This document shows positions 1-4,546 of a stretch of DNA of 9,214 bases, one piece after another (the stretch's first letter is position 1; each line of letters opens with the position of its first letter). Where the stretch lies: contig CAADYJ010000058.1 of assembly GCA_900753245.1 (NCBI GenBank), forward strand, positions 1 to 9,214, written 5' to 3'. The translations under genes and the position numbers were made by a program. This stretch comes from Clostridia bacterium. GTDB taxonomy: Bacteria > Bacillota > Clostridia > TANB77 > CAG-508. The notes beneath the pieces are model-generated. The model made no database searches. It was not told the origin of the DNA and saw only the letters and a list, made by a program, of their open reading frames with translations.

Positions 1-13
1 AGGGCTTAACCAC
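1..13 (+). rRNA. 23S ribosomal RNA, 3' terminal bases (partial)
   Basis: The window opens with AGGGCTTAACC, which matches the 3' end of clostridial 23S rRNA. This is the strand that pairs with the GGTTAAG-type 5' end of 23S to form helix 1. The rest of the gene lies to the left. The position, about 160 bases before 5S rRNA on the same strand, fits an rrn operon. The exact 3' end is uncertain by a few bases. Confidence 0.7.
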
Positions 14-36
14 TAATATTAAAAAAGAAGGTTGTT

Positions 37-61
37 AAGTTTACTAAATATAAACTTTTTT
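37..61 (+). terminator. Hairpin plus T-tract in the 23S-5S spacer
   Basis: Bases 37-43 (AAGTTTA) pair perfectly with 51-57 (TAAACTT) around a 7-base loop and run into a six-T tract. The form is that of an intrinsic terminator, but the stem has only one G-C pair and is weak. It could instead be an rRNA processing stem, since 5-10 (CTTAAC) can also pair with 34-39 (GTTAAG). The remainder of the spacer, up to about 173, is plain AT-rich sequence with no supported gene. Confidence 0.3.
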
Positions 62-114
62 CTATGTATTTTTGAGTGTGCTACAAATAATTTAAAAAAA
101 TATATAGAAAAATA

Positions 115-143
115 TTTACAAAGAAAAAATATTATGATATATT
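115..143 (+). promoter_or_regulatory. Candidate promoter upstream of 5S rRNA
   Basis: TTTACA (115-120) and TATATT (138-143) are separated by 17 bases, and TGA immediately before the -10 gives an extended -10 form. A start near 150 would leave about 24 bases before 5S rRNA. It would allow 5S and the split tRNA-Asn to be made apart from 23S. In DNA this AT-rich, such matches also arise by chance. Confidence 0.35.
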
Positions 144-173
144 ATAGAAAGTTATTTGAAAAGTATACAAACT

Positions 174-293
174 TTTCTGGTGATGATGACATAAAGGGAA
201 ATACCCGTTCCCATTCCGAACACGGAAGTCAAGCCTTTATGTGCCGAAGATATTTGTGGGTTACCCTGCTGAGAAAATAGGTTGTTGCCAGTT
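174..293 (+). rRNA. 5S ribosomal RNA
   Basis: This is a complete 5S rRNA of about 120 nt. The 5' end reads TTCTGGTGATGATG and the 3' end GTTGCCAG, pairing as helix I. The conserved block CCCGTTCCCATTCCGAACACGG at about 204-225 is the helix II/III loop B-C signature of bacterial 5S rRNA. The order 23S-5S on the same strand fits a ribosomal operon. The tRNA-Asn gene starts only about 7 bases after the 3' end, so the two are almost certainly processed from one transcript. The ends are estimated from helix I and may be off by 1-3 bases. Confidence 0.93.
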
Positions 294-300
294 TATATAT

Positions 301-624
301 TCCCTTTTAGCTCAGTTGGTAGAGCGCTCGGCTGTAAAGCAAATCTTTGAATTTACTTTCAAGATTAAAATGTTAGCAGCTCTATAAGGAAACTTATAGA
401 TGAAAAAGGTGGCTAATTCGGTGAAACTCGTAAGTAATTTAATTACACGACAATACCGAGCAAGGCGAAAGCTATGTGTAGAGACTTTACACCACCTACC
501 TAAGTCGAGAGATATGGTAAAGAGAAAGTCCAGACTACAAATTATGAGAAATCATAATGTTAACGAAAGTTAATGTGGTGCAGTAACCGATAGGTCGTTG
601 GTTCGAGTCCAACAAGGGGAGCCA
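301..624 (+). tRNA. tRNA-Asn(GUU), split by a group I intron
   Basis: The 5' exon is 301-335 and the 3' exon 584-624, giving a 76-nt tRNA with an encoded CCA. The acceptor stem is 301-307 with 614-620, the D-arm 310-325, and the T-arm 597-613 with loop TTCGAGT. The discriminator is G621 and CCA is 622-624. The joined anticodon arm reads CTCGG-CTGTTAA-CCGAT, so the anticodon is GUU with the intron between positions 35 and 36. The arm sequence CGGCTGTTAACCGAT also matches Bacillus tRNA-Asn. One oddity is C27 facing U43, which leaves the first anticodon-stem pair unformed. The unspliced 5' exon reads CTGTAAA and mimics a Tyr GUA anticodon, but the rest of the molecule is class I and Asn-like. 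It follows 5S rRNA by about 7 bases, a common place for tRNA-Asn in Bacillota. Confidence 0.92.
336..583 (+). ncRNA. Group I self-splicing intron in the tRNA-Asn anticodon
   Basis: The intron is 248 nt with no internal ORF. P1: exon bases 330-335 (GGCTGT) pair with the internal guide 376-381 (GCAGCT), giving a G-U wobble at the 5' splice site. P10: guide bases 372-375 (GTTA) pair with the 3' exon 584-587 (TAAC). P2: 382-388 with 393-399, GAAA loop. P3: 407-412 (AGGTGG) with 492-497 (CCACCT). P4: 417-422 with 455-460. P5: 428-431 with 447-450, capped by 434-438/442-446. P7: 483-487 (GACTT) with 526-530 (AAGTC). P8 is probably 498-502 with 513-518. Two P9 hairpins with GAAA loops are 541-558 and 560-573. 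The last base is G583, the expected omega-G. The P1 loop holds an extra AT-rich stem (342-351/358-366). The paired core looks intact, so splicing activity is expected. The subclass cannot be fixed by eye. Confidence 0.92.
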
Positions 625-631
625 ATAAAAG

Positions 632-663
632 ATAGCAGATAAGAAATTATCTGTTATTTTTTT
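632..663 (+). terminator. Intrinsic terminator after tRNA-Asn
   Basis: Bases 634-642 (AGCAGATAA) pair with 647-655 (TTATCTGTT) around a GAAA loop, with one G-U pair, and run into a seven-T tract (657-663). It lies 8 bases after the tRNA CCA end. It closes the rRNA-tRNA transcript and separates it from the HNH gene promoter. Confidence 0.88.
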
Positions 664-669
664 GTTCGC

Positions 670-698
670 TTGTTTAAAAAAAGAAAAGTATATATAAT
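670..698 (+). promoter_or_regulatory. Promoter of the HNH nuclease gene
   Basis: TTGTTT (670-675) and a perfect TATAAT (693-698) are spaced by 17 bases. Transcription would start near 705, giving a leader of only about 15 bases that just includes the AAGGA ribosome binding site (706-710). It sits directly after the rRNA-tRNA terminator, so the nuclease gene has its own transcript. Confidence 0.6.
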
Positions 699-719
699 AT
701 ATATCAAGGATGTGAGAAA

Positions 720-1097
720 ATGATAAAAATATGCGAAATATGTAATTCTAAATTTGAAACGAAATCTTCTACTAGAATTTATTGTTATAATTGTAGTGGA
801 GAATCAACAAGAAGTGATAATGAAACTAGAAAACATCAAAAAACAATATTAAGAAGAAATATGAAAATACAAGAAATAAAGCTATTAGGTGGCAAATGTA
901 GTATATGTGGATATAATAAATGTGTTGATGCTTTAGAATTTCACCATGAAGATCCAAGACAAAAAGAATTTAAATTAGGTTCTGGGAATACAATGTCATG
1001 GAAGGAATATAAAGCAGAGGCATTAAAGTGTAAATTAGTATGTTCAAACTGCCATAAAGAAATACATAGCAAATTAGGATATATCTATAATAATTAG
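720..1097 (+). CDS. Small HNH endonuclease with N-terminal zinc-ribbon motif
   Basis: The protein has 125 residues. The N-terminus carries two CxxC pairs (C5/C8 and C22/C25), a likely zinc ribbon. A basic stretch follows (about 32-52), then the HNH/zinc-finger nuclease core. That core has C60-x2-C63, the EFHHEDP motif with H75-H76, and the C-terminal CSNCHKEIH with C108, C111, H112 and H116. This arrangement is typical of short free-standing HNH nucleases from phages and mobile elements that nick or cut DNA using one metal ion. The start is supported by AAGGA at 706-710, 9 bases upstream. The gene stands alone between two terminated or independently promoted units. It lies about 95 bases past a tRNA gene holding a group I intron, which suggests, without proving, a homing relationship. 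Its target is unknown. Family call is good; function in the cell is open. Confidence 0.85.
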   Translation: MIKICEICNSKFETKSSTRIYCYNCSGESTRSDNETRKHQKTILRRNMKIQEIKLLGGKCSICGYNKCVDALEFHHEDPRQKEFKLGSGNTMSWKEYKAEALKCKLVCSNCHKEIHSKLGYIYNN

Positions 1098-1144
1098 ATC
1101 AAATCAAAAAGAAATCAAATCTATAATAAAAACATATAAAAAAC

Positions 1145-1173
1145 TTGAAAAACATACTAAAATAGCATATAAT
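1145..1173 (+). promoter_or_regulatory. Promoter of the small membrane protein gene
   Basis: TTGAAA (1145-1150) and a perfect TATAAT (1168-1173) are separated by exactly 17 bases. Transcription would begin near 1180, upstream of an AAAGGAGA ribosome binding site at 1191-1198. The rest of the 1098-1207 gap is AT-rich and shows nothing else. Confidence 0.7.
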
Positions 1174-1207
1174 ATAAGACATAATAAATAAAAGGAGATA
1201 TACTTAT

Positions 1208-1387
1208 ATGGAAAGTATAAAAAATTTTTTATACTTACTGGATGTAGATCCATTTTGGATCATAATTATTTTAATACTCTTAATTATTCGTGGATTTTAT
1301 CCATATAATTTGAGAGGAAAGAGTATTGAAACAGAAGATAAAGATGGAAATAAAGTAACAAAGTACTTTGAATATAAAGATTTATAA
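1208..1387 (+). CDS. Small single-span membrane protein (59 aa), unknown function
   Basis: The ORF has 59 codons, begins ATG and reads MESIKNFLYLLDVDPFW at the N-terminus. Residues 16-28 form one hydrophobic segment (WIIIILILLII core). A hydrophilic tail of about 30 residues follows, with a charged ETEDKDGNK stretch (41-49) and an end rich in aromatic and charged residues. Three signals support a real gene: an AAAGGAGA ribosome binding site 9-10 bases upstream, a consensus promoter at 1145-1173, and a strong terminator starting 8 bases after the stop codon. It forms a complete monocistronic unit. I do not recognise a family. A small membrane regulator or a toxin-like peptide are both possible, but nothing in the sequence selects between them. 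It lies next to the HNH gene but has its own promoter. Confidence 0.75.
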   Translation: MESIKNFLYLLDVDPFWIIIILILLIIRGFYPYNLRGKSIETEDKDGNKVTKYFEYKDL

Positions 1388-1394
1388 ACATAAT

Positions 1395-1443
1395 AAAAAA
1401 AGATACCTAAAACTAATATATGTTAATTTTAGGTATCTTTTTT
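1395..1443. terminator. Bidirectional terminator between convergent genes
   Basis: A-rich bases 1395-1412 (ending GATACCTAAAA) pair with 1427-1443 (TTTTAGGTATC plus T-tract) around a 14-base loop. Each strand sees a G/C-containing stem followed by six or more T. It serves the 59-codon gene on the plus strand and the GH5 gene on the minus strand, whose stop codon overlaps its right edge. Confidence 0.85.
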
Positions 1444-2905
1444 ATCTTTTTAATGCTTGTAAAAGCCATTTACCAGATTTAGATAAATCATATTCTGTCC
1501 AATTACTTGTTTTTTCACAATTATTTAAAATAAGAGAAGAAGATTCATTCTTATTAGATAAATTCCAACATATCCAACTTATATTATTACTATTTAAAGT
1601 ATCAATCCAGGTATTTGCTTCTTTTTCGTCTATATATCCGTTTCCAGAAGCATCACAAATTCCAAATTCGCTAACAAATATAGGTAGGCCTGAATTTAAA
1701 GCATTTATCATTTTATCTCTTAAAAATTGCTTATGTGTAGCTGCATAAAAGTGTAGAGAATACATTACATTATTAACATTAGTTAATGGACTTTTAGCTA
1801 CAATATCTACATCTTGAGACCATGTAGGTGTTCCTACGATAATTATTGCATCATTATCAATTTTTCTAATTTCTGTTATTACATCTGTTGCATAAGGTTT
1901 TATATCTTTTTCCCAAGTTACATTGCCATTTGGTTCATTGCAGATTTCATACAATACGTTAGGGTAATCCTTGTAAAGCTCAGCCATTTCTTTAAAAAAT
2001 TCAATAGCTGTACTCTTATACATATTAGGGTTGTTGTCATTTAAAATATGCCAATCTACTATAACATAAAGACCAGCGTCAGAAGCATATTTAACACCTT
2101 TTTTCACAATTTCATGCATTTTTTTATTATATCCATCATTGGGGTTAGAATACATAGCAAGCCTTACAGTGTTTATTCCCCAAGAATCACGCATTGTATT
2201 AAAACTATCTTGATTAACATATTGAGAAAACCAAGCTAAACCATGAGTACTAACACCTTTTAGAGAAAAAGTATTACCATTTTGATCTTGTATTTCTGTT
2301 CCTGCGACAGAAAGTTTTCCATGTATTTCTACAGGAGTATTTTTAGTAGAAGTATCATTAGTTTGCTCTGGAATTTCTTTGCTTTCAGATGTATTAGAAT
2401 TTGAGTTAGCATTAATCTTAGAGTATTCTATGTTGTTGAAATATAAAGAATAATTTGTTATTTCTATAACTGAAGCAGAAGATACTATAAAACCAAATTC
2501 TACTGATGAACTAGAATTTAAATTAGTATTATAACTTGCTGGTGTAAAAATTAAATTATTACTATCAATAGTATTTGTAGCATTCCATATTTGAATAATT
2601 TCAAACTCGTTAGGTATTGAACTAACTATTTTCCAATTAGCAAAATTATTGTTTGAATCATTTTGAATATTAACATTAAACTGTGCAAATGTTTTATTTC
2701 CTGAAGTCCAAGAATTTGTCTTATTAAAAGTAACATATATATTACTTTCAGAAAAATTGTTATCTATTTCATTTATAATTTGATTATTTAAAGGGAAAGT
2801 AGTGTTATTAGATTTTTTATTTTTGAAAATTATAAATAAAGTGATTGAAATAGTTAATAAAAGTATTATTAATACTAATAATATAAAAATATTTTTCTTT
2901 TTCAT
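1442..2905 (-). CDS. Membrane-anchored GH5 (subfamily 2-like) endo-beta-1,4-glucanase with CBM2-like module
   Basis: The protein has 487 residues and probably cuts internal beta-1,4 bonds of cellulose outside the cell. Start: an in-frame ATG exists at 2917, but GGAGG (2911-2915) lies 5 bases before the ATG at 2905, so that start is chosen. Residues 5-28 are one membrane segment after MKKKN, a signal anchor or uncleaved signal peptide with no lipobox. Residues about 54-158 resemble a CBM2 cellulose-binding module (TSGNK, IWNA, EFGFIV; W66, W91, W107). An Asn/Ser/Thr-rich linker spans about 163-190. The GH5 barrel follows, with STHGL, VRLAMY, VDWH (284-286), acid/base Glu324 in CNEPNG, His385, nucleophile Glu413 in VSEFG, CDASGNGYID and WICWNLSNK. 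Full catalytic set seen. No dockerin or SLH domain is visible. A TATAAT at 2945-2950 on this strand may be its -10, with no clear -35. Expression looks monocistronic. Confidence 0.92.
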   Translation of the reverse strand: MKKKNIFILLVLIILLLTISITLFIIFKNKKSNNTTFPLNNQIINEIDNNFSESNIYVTFNKTNSWTSGNKTFAQFNVNIQNDSNNNFANWKIVSSIPNEFEIIQIWNATNTIDSNNLIFTPASYNTNLNSSSSVEFGFIVSSASVIEITNYSLYFNNIEYSKINANSNSNTSESKEIPEQTNDTSTKNTPVEIHGKLSVAGTEIQDQNGNTFSLKGVSTHGLAWFSQYVNQDSFNTMRDSWGINTVRLAMYSNPNDGYNKKMHEIVKKGVKYASDAGLYVIVDWHILNDNNPNMYKSTAIEFFKEMAELYKDYPNVLYEICNEPNGNVTWEKDIKPYATDVITEIRKIDNDAIIIVGTPTWSQDVDIVAKSPLTNVNNVMYSLHFYAATHKQFLRDKMINALNSGLPIFVSEFGICDASGNGYIDEKEANTWIDTLNSNNISWICWNLSNKNESSSLILNNCEKTSNWTEYDLSKSGKWLLQALKR

Positions 2906-2951
2906 AAATTCCTCCATTAATATTTATAAAAGTATATATGTGCTATTATAT

Positions 2952-2987
2952 AAAAAAGAATTGATGTAAAAATCAATTCTTTTTTTT
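2952..2987 (-). terminator. Intrinsic terminator after the TM2 gene
   Basis: Bases 2955-2964 (AAAGAATTGA) pair with 2973-2982 (TCAATTCTTT) around an 8-base loop. Read on the minus strand, the stem is followed by the T-tract complementary to 2952-2957. It ends the TM2-gene transcript just before the likely -10 of the cellulase gene. The 2988-3042 stretch shows nothing else. Confidence 0.7.
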
Positions 2988-3042
2988 GTAATTCAAATAA
3001 ATAAAATTATAGAAAACAATAAATTGTTTATATAATTTTCAA

Positions 3043-3408
3043 CTAGTCACCTAAAGGATTTCCGTTACCATCAGTATTAATACTTCCAGTAAGTATTAAT
3101 ATACCTTCAATTAATCCCCAGATTTCTGAAACTACAGCTAAGAAACCACAGCTTAATAAAGAAATAAGTAATTGAGCTATAGCCTTACCAGTATATCCTA
3201 AATAGAAGTTATGAATACCTATTGCACCTAAAAAGATACCTAATAATCCAGCAACTATTTTAGATTTTGGTTTTTCTGTTGTACTTGCTGTTGCATTTTC
3301 AGATTCTACTTTAGTAGCTTCAACTTTTATAGTATCTTCACTATGAGTTTTTTGACATTCTTCACATACTTCTGTTTCAGATTCTTTTCCACAATATTTA
3401 CAGAACAT
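3043..3408 (-). CDS. Zinc-ribbon and TM2-domain membrane protein
   Basis: The protein has 121 residues. The N-terminus is a short zinc ribbon with two CxxC pairs (C3/C6 and C15/C18; FCKYCGKES...VCEECQ). A polar linker, Thr/Glu/Ser-rich, runs over 19-46. Residues about 47-107 form a TM2 domain: KSKIVAGLLGIFLGAIGIHN, then FYLGY and a second hydrophobic helix around a WG turn, giving two membrane spans. The Gly-rich first helix and GIHNFYLG are the family hallmark. Function is not established for this family in bacteria, and nothing here assigns one. The start is firm: AAAGGAGGAG (3414-3423) lies 5 bases upstream, and a consensus promoter lies further up. It is transcribed divergently from murB and ends at the 2952-2987 terminator, so it is probably a single-gene unit. 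Confidence 0.88.
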   Translation of the reverse strand: MFCKYCGKESETEVCEECQKTHSEDTIKVEATKVESENATASTTEKPKSKIVAGLLGIFLGAIGIHNFYLGYTGKAIAQLLISLLSCGFLAVVSEIWGLIEGILILTGSINTDGNGNPLGD

Positions 3409-3440
3409 AAGAACTCCTCCTTTAATTTATCTATAACATT

Positions 3441-3468
3441 ATTATACATTATTCCACAAAATTTTCAA
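3441..3468 (-). promoter_or_regulatory. Promoter of the TM2-domain gene
   Basis: On the minus strand, TTGAAA (3468-3463) and a perfect TATAAT (3446-3441) are separated by 16 bases. Transcription would start near 3434, shortly before AAAGGAGGAG (3423-3414). It lies back to back with the murB promoter in the 3409-3579 divergent gap. Confidence 0.7.
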
Positions 3469-3495
3469 GTAAAAGTGCAAAATTTGTTAAAAACA

Positions 3496-3524
3496 TTGTA
3501 AAATTTAACTAAAAATGATAAAAT
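3496..3524 (+). promoter_or_regulatory. Promoter of the murB-yvcK operon
   Basis: TTGTAA (3496-3501) and TAAAAT (3519-3524) are separated by 17 bases, with TGA directly before the -10 as an extended element. Transcription would start near 3531. This -10 overlaps the first in-frame ATG (3523) and so argues that murB begins further downstream. Confidence 0.6.
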
Positions 3525-3579
3525 GAAAAACATAAATATTACAAAAATTCATATATTAGAAACAAGAGGTGAAATAATA

Positions 3580-4500
3580 TTGGATAATATAGAAATATAT
3601 GAGAAATTAGAAAATAAAATGAAAAATAGTGAAATAAAAACAAATGAAGATATGTCAAAGCATACATCTTTTAAAGTTGGTGGTAAAGCAGATATATTTA
3701 TAAAAATAAACGATATTCAAGATTTAAAATATATTTTAGATTTTACGAAAAAAAATAATATACCTTTAACAATAATAGGTAATGGAAGTAATGTTTTAGT
3801 AAAAGATAACGGAATAAGAGGAATTACTATTTATTTGAATTTTGATGATATACAAATAGATGAAAAACAAAATGGAGAAGTAATTGTAACAGTTGGTAGT
3901 GGAGTGAAACTTGCAATGTTGGCTGTAATTTTACAAAAGAAAGGTATTGCAGGATTTGAATTTGCCTCAGGAATTCCTGGAACAATAGGCGGAGCAATAC
4001 GTATGAATGCTGGAGCATATGGTAAGGAAATGAAAGAAGTAGTAGAAAATGTTACTTATATAGATGAAGAGGGAAATAAACATAAGTTAGAAAATGAGCA
4101 AATGGATTTTTCTTATAGACATAGTCGTTTTAAAGAAAAACAAGAAATTATAATTGAGGCCCAATTAAAATTTCAAAAAGAAGATGCAGAAAAAATAAAA
4201 GAAAGAATGGACGAATATAGAAAAGCTAGAATGGAAAAGCAACCTATAGATATGCCAAGTGCAGGAAGTACATTTAAAAGAGGAACAAATTATATATCTG
4301 CTAAATTGATAGATGATGCAGGCTTAAAAGGATATGAAATTGGAGGAGCTCAAGTTTCAGAAAAACATGCAGGTTTCATAGTAAATAAAGGAAATGCTAC
4401 AGCTCAAGATATTTTAGATTTAATAGATTATGTTATAAAAGTAGTTTATGAGAAATTTGGAAAAATATTAGAACTAGAAGTTGAAGTAATAGGAGAATAA
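3580..4500 (+). CDS. murB: UDP-N-acetylenolpyruvoylglucosamine reductase
   Basis: MurB reduces UDP-GlcNAc-enolpyruvate to UDP-MurNAc with NADPH and FAD, the second committed step of peptidoglycan precursor synthesis in the cytoplasm. An in-frame ATG at 3523 has no ribosome binding site and lies in the promoter -10. The TTG at 3580 has AGAGGTG 8 bases upstream and gives 306 residues, the usual length of Bacillota MurB. With that start, the FAD domain shows KHTSFKVGG (27-35), GNGSNVLV (67-74) and GIPGTIGGAIRMNAGAYG (131-148). Catalytic residues are Arg180 in SYRHSRF, Ser230 in PSAGSTFKR and Glu300 in LELEV. This is the shorter MurB type without the E. coli-like extra loop. It heads a plus-strand operon, 43 bases before yvcK, as expected from the common murB-yvcK neighbourhood. 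The family is certain; the exact start is likely. Confidence 0.95.
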   Translation: MDNIEIYEKLENKMKNSEIKTNEDMSKHTSFKVGGKADIFIKINDIQDLKYILDFTKKNNIPLTIIGNGSNVLVKDNGIRGITIYLNFDDIQIDEKQNGEVIVTVGSGVKLAMLAVILQKKGIAGFEFASGIPGTIGGAIRMNAGAYGKEMKEVVENVTYIDEEGNKHKLENEQMDFSYRHSRFKEKQEIIIEAQLKFQKEDAEKIKERMDEYRKARMEKQPIDMPSAGSTFKRGTNYISAKLIDDAGLKGYEIGGAQVSEKHAGFIVNKGNATAQDILDLIDYVIKVVYEKFGKILELEVEVIGE

Positions 4501-4504
4501 TAAG

Positions 4505-4546
4505 AAAGGAGATATGTTAGTAAATCTAACATAAGCTAATAAAATG
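4505..4546 (+). promoter_or_regulatory. Translation-initiation hairpin and 6-codon mini-ORF before yvcK
   Basis: A strong AAAGGAG (4505-4511) lies 32 bases before the yvcK ATG (4544), too far for normal use. Between them, 4513-4520 (TATGTTAG) pairs perfectly with 4526-4533 (CTAACATA) around a 5-base loop. Folding the hairpin shortens the effective spacing to 11 bases. The same segment also encodes ATG (4514) TTA GTA AAT CTA ACA TAA, a 6-codon ORF ending 9 bases before the yvcK ATG. Either looped-out spacing or translational coupling is possible. Confidence 0.55.

Noticed and set aside
32..280. 82-codon plus-strand ORF
   Set aside because: It runs through 5S rRNA, has no ribosome binding site and no protein-like composition.
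301..345. Reading the 5' exon as tRNA-Tyr from CTGTAAA
   Set aside because: tRNA-Tyr is class II with a long variable arm. The exon continues into intron sequence, and the joined molecule at 335/584 is a clean class I tRNA-Asn.
336..583. A riboswitch or tmRNA-like element instead of an intron
   Set aside because: The P1/P10 guide pairing to both tRNA exons, P3/P7 core and terminal G are specific to group I introns.
1368..2239. Plus-strand ORFs opposite the endoglucanase
   Set aside because: They are antisense to a gene with a complete GH5 catalytic set and lack ribosome binding sites; compositional shadows.
2906..2917. Upstream ATG start for the endoglucanase
   Set aside because: It overlaps the GGAGG used by ATG 2905 and has no ribosome binding site of its own.
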